Positions 27,051 through 36,681 of a DNA stretch of 64,000 nt are shown here, one piece after another. Every line of letters starts with the position of its first letter. Position 1 is the stretch's first letter. The notes beneath the pieces are model-generated. The model saw only the letters and a program-made list of their open reading frames with translations. It ran no database searches and had not been told where the DNA came from. The stretch spans positions 1-64,000 of the forward strand of contig CAMNXF010000015.1 in assembly GCA_946567425.1 (NCBI GenBank). The letters are read 5' to 3'. The stretch comes from an uncultured Clostridia bacterium (GTDB lineage Bacteria > Bacillota > Clostridia > Oscillospirales > Ruminococcaceae). The position numbers and the translations under genes are program-made.

Positions 27051-28694
27051 GTGCCATCAATTAAACGCATAGCAAGACGGGTCGTATCGGCGGTTCTGGC
27101 AGCGGCTGTGTTGTGCACAAGCGCTGTGGCGTTTGCCGACGAGCCTTATATGGGCTACAATTACGACTGGTGGGGCGATCCCGTACCGTCACAGAACGGC
27201 TACGTTGTTGACAAGGTCGTTTCGGGACAGGATATAGGCTGCGGTTCATTGACAACTCCCGCCGACCTGTTTTTCGACGATGAGGAACAGCTCTACATTG
27301 CGGACAGTGCGTATGTCGGCAACTTCGATTCAAAGGCTCAGAAAGGGCGTATCGTTGTTACCGATAAGGACTTCAATCTTATAAACACCATTGAATACCT
27401 TGATTTCTCCGGAAAGCAGGAGTGGCTCGACGAAAAGAAAGCCGCCCTTGACAGCGGTTCAATGGACGAGGAACGCTATCAGAAAGAGACAAACATCTAC
27501 TTCAACACCCCTACGGGCGTGTTCGTGGACGAGGGCAACATCTACGTTGCAGACAGCGAGAATAACCGGGTTGTGCAGTTCAAGCCTGATAAGGACGCGA
27601 ACGGTATCGGTTACGGAAAGGTCGATGAGGTTTACACAAGACCCGAGGGTATCTACTATGATGCCAACACGACTTTCAAGCCCGAAAAGGTGCTTGTGGA
27701 CGCGGCAAAAAACGTTTACGTCTGCATTACAACCATTACGCGCGGCGCGGTAGTGTTCTCACGCGAGGGCGAGTTTAACGGTTATTACGGCGCGAACCGC
27801 GTTGAAAAAACCGGTGAGGTAATCCTTAACGCGTTCTGGAAGCTGATCATGACAACAGAGCAGATCAAGCGAATGAAGAGAAGCGTTCCCGTTGAGATCA
27901 CGAACTTCGATATCGATTCGGACAACTTCGTTTACACGGTAACGAAGAGCAAGAACTCCGACACGGACATTCTGAAGAAGATGAACTCGGCAGGTACGAA
28001 CATTTTCATCAATCTGGGTTATAACGAATATACGTTCGGCGACGCGCTGGTAAAGTACTACCGCGGCACGACCTACTCCTCGCAGATATGCGACGTTGAC
28101 GTAGGACCGCACGGCGAGATCAACTTGCTTGATCTGACAACGGGACGTGTGTTCCAGTATGACGATGAGTGCACGTTGCTGTTTGTTTTCGGCGGAAACA
28201 GCGACCAGAAGGGCACGTTCACCAACGTAAACGCGGTCGAGAGCCTCGGCACAAACGTATACGTGCTGGACAGCAGAAAGAGTTCCATTACGGTGTTCAA
28301 GCGTACTGAGTTCGGCTCGATAGTTCAGGAGGCAATGTCGCTCTTTAACGCAGGTAAGTACGAGGAGTCTATAGAGCCTTGGAACGAGGTGCTCAGACGC
28401 GACTCCAACTACTGGATGGCGTACATCGGTCTCGGAAACGCATACCTTAACGCAAAGGACTACGAGAACGCAATGGATTACTTTTATATGCAGTCCAGAA
28501 GCGGCTATTCCGATGCGTTTAAGAGTTGGCGTATGAACTTTATCCGCGACAACTTCACAATCTTTGCGGTTGTGATTATTCTGATATTTGTGGCGATTTA
28601 TGTAATTTCGTCTATCAGAGGCAAAAAGAGAGCGAAAAAACGCGCTGCCGCAGACAAAATATTGCGTGAGCAGCAAAAGAAAGAGGAGGGGTAA
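27051..28694 (+). CDS. Secreted/membrane NHL-repeat and TPR protein
   Basis: A 547-residue protein. A signal peptide (RRVVSAVLAAAVLCTSAVAFA) precedes NHL-like beta-propeller repeats (~40-420; units such as LYIADSAY, IYVADSENNRVVQF, NVYVLDSRKSSITVF), then a short TPR stretch (~430-500: AMSLFNAGKYEESIEPW, GLGNAYLNAKDYENAM), one membrane span (~512-530) and a Lys-rich cytoplasmic tail. GTG 27051 is preferred since ATG 27042 overlaps the AAAGGA site. A surface propeller tethered to the membrane would suit contact with the binding protein or glycan. Confidence 0.8.
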   Translation: MPSIKRIARRVVSAVLAAAVLCTSAVAFADEPYMGYNYDWWGDPVPSQNGYVVDKVVSGQDIGCGSLTTPADLFFDDEEQLYIADSAYVGNFDSKAQKGRIVVTDKDFNLINTIEYLDFSGKQEWLDEKKAALDSGSMDEERYQKETNIYFNTPTGVFVDEGNIYVADSENNRVVQFKPDKDANGIGYGKVDEVYTRPEGIYYDANTTFKPEKVLVDAAKNVYVCITTITRGAVVFSREGEFNGYYGANRVEKTGEVILNAFWKLIMTTEQIKRMKRSVPVEITNFDIDSDNFVYTVTKSKNSDTDILKKMNSAGTNIFINLGYNEYTFGDALVKYYRGTTYSSQICDVDVGPHGEINLLDLTTGRVFQYDDECTLLFVFGGNSDQKGTFTNVNAVESLGTNVYVLDSRKSSITVFKRTEFGSIVQEAMSLFNAGKYEESIEPWNEVLRRDSNYWMAYIGLGNAYLNAKDYENAMDYFYMQSRSGYSDAFKSWRMNFIRDNFTIFAVVIILIFVAIYVISSIRGKKRAKKRAAADKILREQQKKEEG

Positions 28695-28697
28695 GCA

Positions 28698-29459
28698 ATG
28701 CGTTTTGATTTGGACTTACCGGCTTGGCAATGGCCGTTCTACGTTATGCGGCACCCCTTTGAGGGCTACGAGGATCTGCGTTGGAAGAAAGCCTATAACA
28801 TGAAAGTGGCAATGGTTATTGTAGTGCTGTTTTTCCTTGTTACAATAGCAGACCAGGTGCTGACAGGGTTTCTGCATAACTACACGATGGTCAAGGTATT
28901 CAACATCGTGCCGATCATAATTAATTCGATCGTGCTGTTCTTTACCTGGGTAATAGGAAACTGGGCGCTGTGTACGCTGTTCAACGGCGAGGGCACAATG
29001 AGAAATATATGTGTCAATACGGCATACGCGCTCGTTCCGTATATCATAGGCAAGGTAGTCAATATCATTCTCTCCAACTGCCTTACCCGTGACGAGTATA
29101 TGTTCCTTAACTTTGTAACCTACATTACCGTGGGATACAGTATACTGTTGCTGTTCTCGGGAATGAAAACCGTTCACCAGTACAATTTCTGGCAGACAAT
29201 CCTGTCGATGCTGTTTACGATCGTCGCGATGGTTATCATTATCATTCTGACGGTGCTTCTGGTGTCGCTGTTCCAGCAGGTGTACTTGTTTGTTTACGCG
29301 ATCTACACCGAGTTGCTTTACAGAAACCCGAGTATGTCCTCCGTGGCGCTGATAGCTATAATGGTCGGCGTTATTGCGGCAGTTGTTGCGATTATCTGCG
29401 TTGCGTACACGGCATTTGAGAAAGCGCAGATCAGGAAAGAGCAGAAGAAGCTCCATTGA
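28698..29459 (+). CDS. Yip1-family membrane protein
   Basis: A 253-residue protein with five or six hydrophobic segments and the Yip1 pattern in the first 70 residues (PFYVMRHPFEGYEDLRWKK, then membrane helices). GGAGGGG precedes ATG 28698, three bases after the previous stop, so it is coupled to the NHL/TPR gene. Yip1-domain proteins in Firmicutes are mostly uncharacterised; the conserved place beside DUF5696 and sugar permeases suggests an assembly role. Confidence 0.82.
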   Translation: MRFDLDLPAWQWPFYVMRHPFEGYEDLRWKKAYNMKVAMVIVVLFFLVTIADQVLTGFLHNYTMVKVFNIVPIIINSIVLFFTWVIGNWALCTLFNGEGTMRNICVNTAYALVPYIIGKVVNIILSNCLTRDEYMFLNFVTYITVGYSILLLFSGMKTVHQYNFWQTILSMLFTIVAMVIIIILTVLLVSLFQQVYLFVYAIYTELLYRNPSMSSVALIAIMVGVIAAVVAIICVAYTAFEKAQIRKEQKKLH

Positions 29460-29500
29460 GAGCTTGTTAAGAATAGTTTACTGAAGATGGTGGTGTAAAA

Positions 29501-31870
29501 ATGCTGCAATTTCGCAAGAGAATAATGATTTCCGCGCTTTGCGCAGTTATGCTGGTAACAACGAGCCAGAGCGCATTGTCTCAGGCTGCGGAAAATACCG
29601 AGGTAACTCAGCCCGCCGACGGCGGAGCGGAAAACCCCGGAGACGGTGCTACTGATGCAAATACGGGCGGCGATGCCGCACCGGAAACACCCGAGGACAC
29701 CGCGCTTACCGAGGAACAGGCGCTCGCTGCTATGAGCGAATGCGCCTCAAGCTCCACGCTGAAGCTGTATGTTGACGACGCTACGGGAACATTTGCGGTG
29801 GAGTGTCTCGAAAACGGCGAGATAATCTGGAGCAATCCGTACAATTCCGACAACGATCCCCTGACAAAGAGCCAGCAGCTGAAAGCGCAGTTGAAGTCCG
29901 CGATGGTCATTAGCACCGTTAAGGTCACGGACACCGACGCGCCCATTACGTTGGTGCGCTCGGCGTTGGACGGTACAACTACGGTTGAAAGGATAAACAA
30001 CGGCTTCAAGGCCACGGTATCGTTCCCCGAGCAAGGAATAACCGTTCCGTATACCGTTACGCTCACCGACGACCATTACGATGTTTCCGTTTTGGTAAAC
30101 GAGATTACCGAGGTTGAGCTGGACGCTCCGGCAGAGGTTCACGAGGCGACGCGTTCGGTTGTTGATCTCAGCCTTTTCCCGAATATGAACGCGGGCTATG
30201 CCGACGAGGAGGGATACTTTGTTATTCCCGACGGCTCCGGAGCGGTCATCAACTTCAATAACGGTAAGGGCTCGTCGATGAAGTATTCGCAGAAGATCTA
30301 CGGACGCGAATACGCTTATTCACAGGATAGAGCGCCCAAAAAGACGGAGCAGGCGTATCTGCCCATTCTCGGCGTTGTAAAGAAGGACTCCGCCTTGTTG
30401 GAGGTTATTACCGAGGGCGCGGCTTACGCGACCGCTAAGGCGGGTATTGCAGGTCAGGACGCTACGGGCTACAACTCCGCATACTTTGATTTCGCGATCA
30501 GGGGCAACGATCAGTACTTCATGGGAGCGGTCAACGCGTCGGCGCTGAAGGCCTACGAGCAGACGAGGATCCCCGAGGAGCGTGTGACCGTTCGCTACTA
30601 CCCGATAGCAAAGAGCGATACTACTTATGTTGACATAGCTAAGCGTTATCAGAAGTACCTTCTGGACGAGGGTCTTATGTCGAAGAAAACCGACGCGGAC
30701 AATACAGCGCTTTACGTCGACCTTTACGGCGGCGCGGTAAAGGAGCGCTCGATAATGGGTCTGCCGATCAAAATGCAGACCGCCGCGACTACCTACGAGC
30801 AGGCAAAGATCATTCTTGAGGAATTGAAAAACCGCGGTATCGACGAAATGGTCGTCGGGTATAACGATTTCAATACGGCAGGTCTTACCGACAAAATATC
30901 CAGTTCGGTAGATTACGCCAATTCGCTTGGCGGAAAGAGCGCGTTTAAGGCGCTTTACGACTACTGCAAGTCGGCAGGTATAACGCTCGCTCCCAACGTA
31001 GACCTTACCGAATTTGAGCGCAGCGGCAACGGATACTCCAAGACGGGCGCTTCGGTAATCGGACTTTCCAAGTCATACGCTACTCAGGGCGAATACGAGA
31101 TAGCGTTCGGTACTCCTCACGACACGAGACCCAACTGGTTCATTCTCACGCCCGCTTACTACACCAAGGTTTACGGCGAAGTTGTTTCGAGCTACTCCTC
31201 GGAGGGCATAGGCGCGATCTCCGTCGGCAATGGCACAAGTATGCTGTACAGCGATTACAGCGGCAACAAGGATAAGAAAACCTCCAGACAGCAGGCTGTC
31301 GAGAATCTGAAGAAGAGCTACGAGATTATCAACAACAGCGGCATCAAGTTTGAGGCGTCGGCGTGCAACGACTACGCGTTCAAGTACGTTGACAGCATTC
31401 GCGACGTTCCGCTTTACAGCAGCGGCTTCGACCTCACGGACTACGATATTCCGCTTTACGAGATGGTAATTCACGGATATATCCCGTACTCCTCAAAGGA
31501 AAAGAACGCAAGCGCAAGCGCGGACGAGTTGCTTTTGCTCTCCCTTGTTACGGGTACTCCGCTCCACTATGGCCTTATGTACGAGTCGCCCAACGAGCTT
31601 ACGGACTGCAAGTACGAGACGTTGTTCTACACGCATTACTCGGGCTGGCTGGACGTTGCGGCTGAGGAATACAAATTCTTCAAGGAAAATCTCGCGGGCG
31701 TTTCCAAATCGCCTATTACAGATCACAAGTACATTTCGTCAAGAGTGATCGAAACCACGTTCGAGGACGGTACGGTTCTTACGGCGGATCTTGACAACTA
31801 CACGCTGAAAATCAACGGCACAGAAGTTCAGCTGCCGAAAAAAACTTGGAAAGGAGCGACGACTGACTGA
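29501..31870 (+). CDS. DUF5696-type secreted protein
   Basis: A 789-residue protein with a signal peptide (MISALCAVMLVTTSQSALS region), a Pro/Gly/Glu/Thr-rich linker (~30-75), a beta-rich N-terminal half, and a C-terminal half that looks like a TIM-barrel glycosidase fold (strand-like blocks VDLYGGAV, EMVVGYNDF, ITLAPNVDL, KFEASACNDYAF). This fits DUF5696, a family seen beside CUT1 permeases in Firmicutes. It may be a surface glycan-active enzyme, but catalytic acids cannot be assigned by eye. The stop overlaps the next start (TGATG). Confidence 0.75.
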   Translation: MLQFRKRIMISALCAVMLVTTSQSALSQAAENTEVTQPADGGAENPGDGATDANTGGDAAPETPEDTALTEEQALAAMSECASSSTLKLYVDDATGTFAVECLENGEIIWSNPYNSDNDPLTKSQQLKAQLKSAMVISTVKVTDTDAPITLVRSALDGTTTVERINNGFKATVSFPEQGITVPYTVTLTDDHYDVSVLVNEITEVELDAPAEVHEATRSVVDLSLFPNMNAGYADEEGYFVIPDGSGAVINFNNGKGSSMKYSQKIYGREYAYSQDRAPKKTEQAYLPILGVVKKDSALLEVITEGAAYATAKAGIAGQDATGYNSAYFDFAIRGNDQYFMGAVNASALKAYEQTRIPEERVTVRYYPIAKSDTTYVDIAKRYQKYLLDEGLMSKKTDADNTALYVDLYGGAVKERSIMGLPIKMQTAATTYEQAKIILEELKNRGIDEMVVGYNDFNTAGLTDKISSSVDYANSLGGKSAFKALYDYCKSAGITLAPNVDLTEFERSGNGYSKTGASVIGLSKSYATQGEYEIAFGTPHDTRPNWFILTPAYYTKVYGEVVSSYSSEGIGAISVGNGTSMLYSDYSGNKDKKTSRQQAVENLKKSYEIINNSGIKFEASACNDYAFKYVDSIRDVPLYSSGFDLTDYDIPLYEMVIHGYIPYSSKEKNASASADELLLLSLVTGTPLHYGLMYESPNELTDCKYETLFYTHYSGWLDVAAEEYKFFKENLAGVSKSPITDHKYISSRVIETTFEDGTVLTADLDNYTLKINGTEVQLPKKTWKGATTD

Positions 31871-33015
31871 TGAGTAAAGAAGAAAAGCAGGCATCGGAAA
31901 ACACCGCCAAGACCGAAAACGCAGTTGAAAAGGCGGAGCAGACCGCACAGGCAGTTCCCGAAGCAGCCCCCGCTCCCGTAAAGAGATCGGCGCACAACAC
32001 TGCGGCGGCAGCGGCATTCAACGCCGAGGGCGAGGAAGTCGACGTCCGCAGACAAAAGGGCGAAAAACGCGAGCGCAAGATCAAGACGAACAAGATCCCT
32101 TACGAGCGCAAAAAGCACCTTTACGGTTACGGATTTATCGCGCTGTGGTTCATTGGAACGGTCTGGCTGTTCGTAATACCCGTTATCAAGTCGATCGAGT
32201 ATTCGTTCAGCAACGCGATGATGCACGACAAGGCGGACGCTCTTGCGGCAGGCTACACCAGCGCGGGTATCCACACCGAGTGGAACAACTTCGCAAACTA
32301 CATCAAGGCGTTCACGGGCGACCCGGACTTCCCGAGAGAGCTTGTGGCTTCAATAGGACAGATCATACCTCAGGCATTCGTTATCATGATCTTTTCGCTG
32401 TTCATTGCGATCATGCTTAATCAGAAGTTCAGAGGAAGAACATTCGCGAGAGCGATATTCTTCTTGCCGGTACTTATCGCAACAGGTCCGATTATCACGG
32501 TTATCAACGGTGATATGGCATCTCAGGGTATCTCAGGCGCAACGCAGTTCAGTGCACTGTTCAAGACCGACCTTGTTTCGGAGCTTATGGAGTTTGTGGG
32601 AATTTACAACATAAACCCGGATTTCACGACATTCATTGAGGAGCTTACCTCCAATGTCCTGAACCTTGTATGGAACTCGGGTATCCAGATATTGATATTC
32701 CTCTCGGCGCTTCAGAATATTCCGCCGTCCGCAAAGGAAGCGGCAAATATGGAGGGCGCGACCGCGTGGGAGTTCTTCTGGAAGATAACGTTCCCCATGA
32801 TAAGCCCGATGATTTTGGCGAACCTGATATATACGATCATAGACGCGTTTGTTGCAACCGACAACGAGGTCATGAACCTCATACTCAAGCAGTCGAGACT
32901 GGGTGACTACGGATATTCGGCGGCGATGGCATGGATATACTTCGCGATAATCGGCGCGATACTCGGAATTGTCGTATTGATCGTAAACAGATTCGTTTAT
33001 TACGAGAATGAATAA
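31870..33015 (+). CDS. Sugar ABC transporter permease (MalF-like, pair 2)
   Basis: A 381-residue permease with a long Ala/Glu/Lys-rich cytoplasmic N-terminus (~85 residues) before the membrane domain. The EAA loop (SAKEAANMEGATAWEFFWKI region, ~residues 290-310) marks a CUT1 MalF-like subunit. It overlaps the DUF5696 gene by one base; AAGGAG is at 31851-31856. It is longer than the pair 1 protein by about 70 residues, mainly by the charged tail. Confidence 0.88.
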   Translation: MSKEEKQASENTAKTENAVEKAEQTAQAVPEAAPAPVKRSAHNTAAAAAFNAEGEEVDVRRQKGEKRERKIKTNKIPYERKKHLYGYGFIALWFIGTVWLFVIPVIKSIEYSFSNAMMHDKADALAAGYTSAGIHTEWNNFANYIKAFTGDPDFPRELVASIGQIIPQAFVIMIFSLFIAIMLNQKFRGRTFARAIFFLPVLIATGPIITVINGDMASQGISGATQFSALFKTDLVSELMEFVGIYNINPDFTTFIEELTSNVLNLVWNSGIQILIFLSALQNIPPSAKEAANMEGATAWEFFWKITFPMISPMILANLIYTIIDAFVATDNEVMNLILKQSRLGDYGYSAAMAWIYFAIIGAILGIVVLIVNRFVYYENE

Positions 33016-33027
33016 GGAGGTGCTTTT

Positions 33028-34131
33028 ATGTCAGAAGAAAATATTAAAAAGGCCTCCGACGTCGAGAGTGCTGCTGCGGGCACGTCCGCAGGCAAGGCAT
33101 CGCGCGTGAACGAGGACGACCGCGACAAGAAGTATCACCGCGTTACAAACTGGAGCATTATCAAGAACTACCGCCACTATAACGCGAAAGAGCGCAAGCA
33201 TTACACTTACATTTTCTGGAATAGAATTGCGAACCGCGTATGGCCGGTATTCAGATTTTTGCTGCTGTTCGGTCTCGGATTTGTAATTCTGTACCCGATA
33301 ATGTACATGATAAGCGCTTCGCTCCGTCCGCAGATCGATATGAACGACCCGTCCATAATGTGGATACCTAAAAGCATTCGTCTCCAGAATTTCTCGGAGG
33401 TATGGGACGCGATTAAGTACCCGGACGTTCTTTGGAACACTATCCAGCTTAACGTTGTGGCTTCGGTGCTTCAGGTTGGCGCGTGCGCGCTCACCGGCTA
33501 TGGCTTTGCGCGTTTTCAGTTCAAGGGCAAAAAGGTGCTGTTTGCGCTGGTTCTGCTGCAAATTATTGTACCGCCGCAGGTCATCATACTTCCGCAGTAC
33601 AATATATTCGCGAACTTCGACATCTTCGGTCTGCTGAATGCACTTACAGGCAACTCCATTCGTCTTACGAACACGAACTTCTCGATGTACATTCCCGCGA
33701 TATTCGGCAATGGTATCCGTGGTGGTCTGTTCATCTACCTGTTCAGACAGTTCTTCCGTGGTCTTCCCAAGGAGCTTGAGGACGCGGCGTACCTTGACGG
33801 CTGCGGTCCGTTCAAAACGTTTATAAGTGTAATGGTTCCGAACGCGGCAAGCTCGTTCCTTACGGTATTTATCTTCTCGATAGTATGGTACTGGAACGAC
33901 TACTTTATCAGCTCGATGTTCTTCCTGAACTCGCAGACGATCTCCCTGCAGGTTGCGGGTCTCGCAAGTACAATGGCCATCTACCTTACGGGTGAACCCG
34001 GAATAGCCGCGAACTTCATGGTATGGGTAGAAGCGGGCTGTCTTATGGCGATCACGCCTATCGTAATTATGTATATCTTCCTCCAGAAGTACTTTACGGA
34101 AGGTATTGAAAGAGCAGGTCTCGCAAACTGA
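33028..34131 (+). CDS. Carbohydrate ABC transporter permease (MalG-like, pair 2)
   Basis: A 367-residue permease with a ~75-residue charged N-terminal extension, six membrane segments and the EAA loop (LEDAAYLDGCGPFKTFISVM, ~residues 248-267). AAGGAGG precedes ATG 33028. It is the last gene of the operon; a strong terminator follows. There is no ATPase gene in the operon, so a shared MsmK/UgpC-type ATPase elsewhere in the genome presumably drives both permease pairs. Confidence 0.88.
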   Translation: MSEENIKKASDVESAAAGTSAGKASRVNEDDRDKKYHRVTNWSIIKNYRHYNAKERKHYTYIFWNRIANRVWPVFRFLLLFGLGFVILYPIMYMISASLRPQIDMNDPSIMWIPKSIRLQNFSEVWDAIKYPDVLWNTIQLNVVASVLQVGACALTGYGFARFQFKGKKVLFALVLLQIIVPPQVIILPQYNIFANFDIFGLLNALTGNSIRLTNTNFSMYIPAIFGNGIRGGLFIYLFRQFFRGLPKELEDAAYLDGCGPFKTFISVMVPNAASSFLTVFIFSIVWYWNDYFISSMFFLNSQTISLQVAGLASTMAIYLTGEPGIAANFMVWVEAGCLMAITPIVIMYIFLQKYFTEGIERAGLAN

Positions 34132-34152
34132 TTACCTTGGCTCATTTCGGCA

Positions 34153-34188
34153 AAAAATATCCGCTCTTGAAAAAGGGCGGATATTTTT
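34153..34188 (+). terminator. Terminator of the sugar-import operon
   Basis: AAAATATCCGC pairs with GCGGATATTTTT around a TCTTGAAAAAGG loop, followed by ATTTTATC. It lies about 20 bases past the last permease gene. Confidence 0.88.
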
Positions 34189-34253
34189 ATTTTATCTTTT
34201 GTGTTGCTAAAATGCGTTTTTTGTAACATTTTGTTAAAACAAACAGCAGTTGC

Positions 34254-34796
34254 TTAATACAGATAGCTGCCTGGCAGAACTGAAGCGGTTTCTTCCCAAT
34301 TATCAGGAATACAATCAAAAGAACCATACTTCCGTAAAAAGAATGTATTCTCTTTGTATTCAAAAGTAACATCAAACTGTGTGCAATTTATGGTACTCCA
34401 ATAATCAAAAACGATATGATTTTGATTTTCTATATAAATAATCTGTAGTTTAAAAGGGAACTCCTTTCTTTGTGTGACAGGATCATCTTCCATGCTAAGC
34501 GAATAATCAAACCGTAAAATCCCTGCGGGGCTTGGAAGACTTACACACCCTTGTCCGCCATTTTTTATTCTTTTTTTCTGATTAAAGCGTTGAACAAGGT
34601 TGTCAAGTTCACAAATATGCTTAGTTAATAAAACAATAAATGGCTTTACTACATCAAATGAAGCATAACAACCTTCCATATCTACTGCAATATCGTAGTC
34701 TTCCTCCTTGGATATATATACATATCCATCATCTGCAACACACAGTTGATTTATATCATTAATAAATTTTGAGATATCTTTATAACGATTATACAA
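34254..34796 (-). CDS. Hypothetical cytoplasmic protein
   Basis: A 180-residue acidic protein with no signal peptide or membrane segment. The first half is helical; the second half has alternating beta-strand-like blocks (KLQIIYIENQNHIVFDYW, DVTFEYKENTFFLRKY). I do not recognise the family; size and composition resemble immunity or SMI1/KNR4-type orphan proteins, but nothing in the neighbourhood is a toxin. The start is TTG 34796, with AGGAGGAG just upstream. Convergent with the sugar operon. Confidence 0.6.
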   Translation of the reverse strand: MYNRYKDISKFINDINQLCVADDGYVYISKEEDYDIAVDMEGCYASFDVVKPFIVLLTKHICELDNLVQRFNQKKRIKNGGQGCVSLPSPAGILRFDYSLSMEDDPVTQRKEFPFKLQIIYIENQNHIVFDYWSTINCTQFDVTFEYKENTFFLRKYGSFDCIPDNWEETASVLPGSYLY

Positions 34797-34933
34797 GCTA
34801 ACTCCTCCTAATCAAATAACGACCTGTCACCTTCTCCATATCATTGGAATTTTCAAACTGCAGATTGGTGAAATCACCAATGCTATACTTCAGCAAAATA
34901 CAAGGTACAAAGAACACATTTCTATGGGAAAAA

Positions 34934-34952
34934 GGGGAGCGTCACGCTCCCC
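34934..34952 (-). terminator. Terminator of the flavodiiron gene
   Basis: On the minus strand GGGGAGCG-TGA-CGCTCCCC is followed by TTTTTCC. It lies seven bases after the gene's stop codon. Confidence 0.88.
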
Positions 34953-34958
34953 GAAAAA

Positions 34959-36110
34959 TTAAAGCAGCTCCTTTGCGAGCGCGTCTATCTGTGCCTCGCT
35001 TACGGAGTTAAGCGAGGACTTGAGCGTGACTGTAGTATCGGTGAACTTTATATCCTTGCTCTTCTCAAACATACCCTTAATGACCTTAGCCGCTGTGGGC
35101 GCCCAACTTCCGTTCTCAATAATGCCTATCGTGCGCTTCTGATAGTTGCGCTCGGTGAGGTGCAGAATAAAATCGCGCATAAACGGGAAAATATCAGCGT
35201 TGTAGGTGGTCGTCGCCAGCACGAGCTTGCCGTAACGGAACGCGTCCTCAACAGCCTCCGCCATATCGTCGCGCGCAAGATCGGTAACTGTCACTTTTGG
35301 GCAGCCGCCCTCCTCGAGCTTCTTCGCAAGCAGCTCAACCGCCTTTTTGGTGTTTCCGTAAACCGAGGTGTACGCAATTGCCACGCCCTCGCTCTCAACA
35401 CCGTAGCTCGACCAGATGTTATACAAATTGAGATAATATCCGAGATTTTCCAGCAGCATAGGACCGTGCAGCGGCAGAATTTTCTCGATATTCAGCCCAG
35501 CCGCTTTCTTGAGAACCGCCTGAACCTGCGCTCCGTACTTGCCGACAATGCCGAAATAGTAGCGGCGAGCCTCGCAAGCCCAGTCCTCGTCAGCGTCCAG
35601 CGCGCCGAATTTGCCGAAACCGTCCGCTGAAAACAGCGCCCTGTCAACGTCATCGTATGTCATAATGACCTCGGGCCAGTGAACCATCGGCGCCGTAACA
35701 AATGTAAGCGTATGCTTGCCGAGGGAAAGTGTATCGTTCTCGCCGACAACAACCTGCCTGTCCGCAAAATTGTCGCCGAAAAACTGCTCCATCATCACGA
35801 ACGCCTTAGCTGAAGCAACAAGCTTGGCAGAGGGGTATTTCTCAGCAAAAAACTTGATGTTTGCCGAGTGGTCGGGTTCCATGTGCTGAACCACCAGATA
35901 ATCGGGGGCGCGTCCGCTCAGAACCGTTTCGAGATTACCGAGCCACTTCTCGCCGAAGTGCGCGTCAACGGTATCCATTACAGCAATCTTCTCGTCAAGG
36001 ATAACATAAGAATTATACGCCATACCGTTGGGCACGTCGTACATTCCCTCAAAAAGGTCGATTTCGCGGTCGTTCACACCAACATATTTAATATCGTTAG
36101 AAATTTCCAT
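34959..36110 (-). CDS. fprA: Flavodiiron protein (FprA-family A-type flavoprotein)
   Basis: A 383-residue enzyme. The N-terminal metallo-beta-lactamase-like domain binds two irons: HMEPDH at ~79-84, a His in APMVHWPE (~147), an Asp in FSADGFG (~165) and a His in LPLHGP (~227). The C-terminal flavodoxin domain starts at ~253 (IAYTSVYGNTKKAVE, FMN phosphate loop). Such proteins reduce O2 to water, or NO to N2O, and protect strict anaerobes. Start ATG 36110 has GGAGG. A single-gene unit. Confidence 0.93.
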   Translation of the reverse strand: MEISNDIKYVGVNDREIDLFEGMYDVPNGMAYNSYVILDEKIAVMDTVDAHFGEKWLGNLETVLSGRAPDYLVVQHMEPDHSANIKFFAEKYPSAKLVASAKAFVMMEQFFGDNFADRQVVVGENDTLSLGKHTLTFVTAPMVHWPEVIMTYDDVDRALFSADGFGKFGALDADEDWACEARRYYFGIVGKYGAQVQAVLKKAAGLNIEKILPLHGPMLLENLGYYLNLYNIWSSYGVESEGVAIAYTSVYGNTKKAVELLAKKLEEGGCPKVTVTDLARDDMAEAVEDAFRYGKLVLATTTYNADIFPFMRDFILHLTERNYQKRTIGIIENGSWAPTAAKVIKGMFEKSKDIKFTDTTVTLKSSLNSVSEAQIDALAKELL

Positions 36111-36195
36111 AATTTACCTCCAAAAATAATTCTACACACTGATTATATCACACTTTAATATGCAAGTCAAGTATATTTGCCTGAAAATCTTAAAT

Positions 36196-36226
36196 GAAAA
36201 ACGCCCCCGACTATTGCCGGGAGCGT
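36196..36226 (-). terminator. Terminator of the small anchored protein gene
   Basis: On the minus strand ACGCTCCCGGC and GTCGGGGGCGT pair around AATA, followed by TTTTTC. It lies about 30 bases past the stop at 36256. Confidence 0.8.
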
Positions 36227-36255
36227 GCATAAACGGAACATACCGTTTATATGCA

Positions 36256-36480
36256 TTAGTCTCTCTTGCGGGAGATAACGATAGCTGCGCCTGAAAGCGC
36301 AATGGCACCCGCAAAAGCCGCAACGCCCTCAACACCCGTATCGGGGTTTTCTTTGGCAGCCTCAGCCGCCTCGGGGGCGGGGGATATCTCCAAACTGTCT
36401 GTTGCCGCAAAACCGCATACTGATACTGCAGATACGGTCGCAGTCGCAACAAGTGCAGCGAGAACCGATTTTAACTTCAT
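36256..36480 (-). CDS. Small secreted protein with NPDTG-type C-terminal anchor
   Basis: A 74-residue protein consisting almost only of sorting signals: a signal peptide (MKLKSVLAALVATATVSAVS), ~20 residues of Ala/Glu/Pro-rich linker, and a tail NPDTGVEG followed by a hydrophobic stretch and SRKRD. The tail is almost the same as that of the 278-residue protein at 20440. ATG 36480 is set by GGAGG just upstream. It might be a remnant that lost its exposed domain, a minimal wall or membrane peptide, or a decoy substrate for the anchoring enzyme. Confidence 0.75.
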   Translation of the reverse strand: MKLKSVLAALVATATVSAVSVCGFAATDSLEISPAPEAAEAAKENPDTGVEGVAAFAGAIALSGAAIVISRKRD

Positions 36481-36681
36481 TCTCAAATCCTCCAAAATCC
36501 GTTTTGCAAAAGCATTTTATGAACCGATCCGAAATTCCCCTACGAATCGTATTCTTTCCCCAAATAATATTTTACTATATTTCGACGTTTTTTTCAAGTG
36601 TCATTTTATATACAATTGCCGGAAGAAAATAAAAACTTTTAGATAATTTGACCAAGAAACGCTCCCGTATATTTATGTAAA

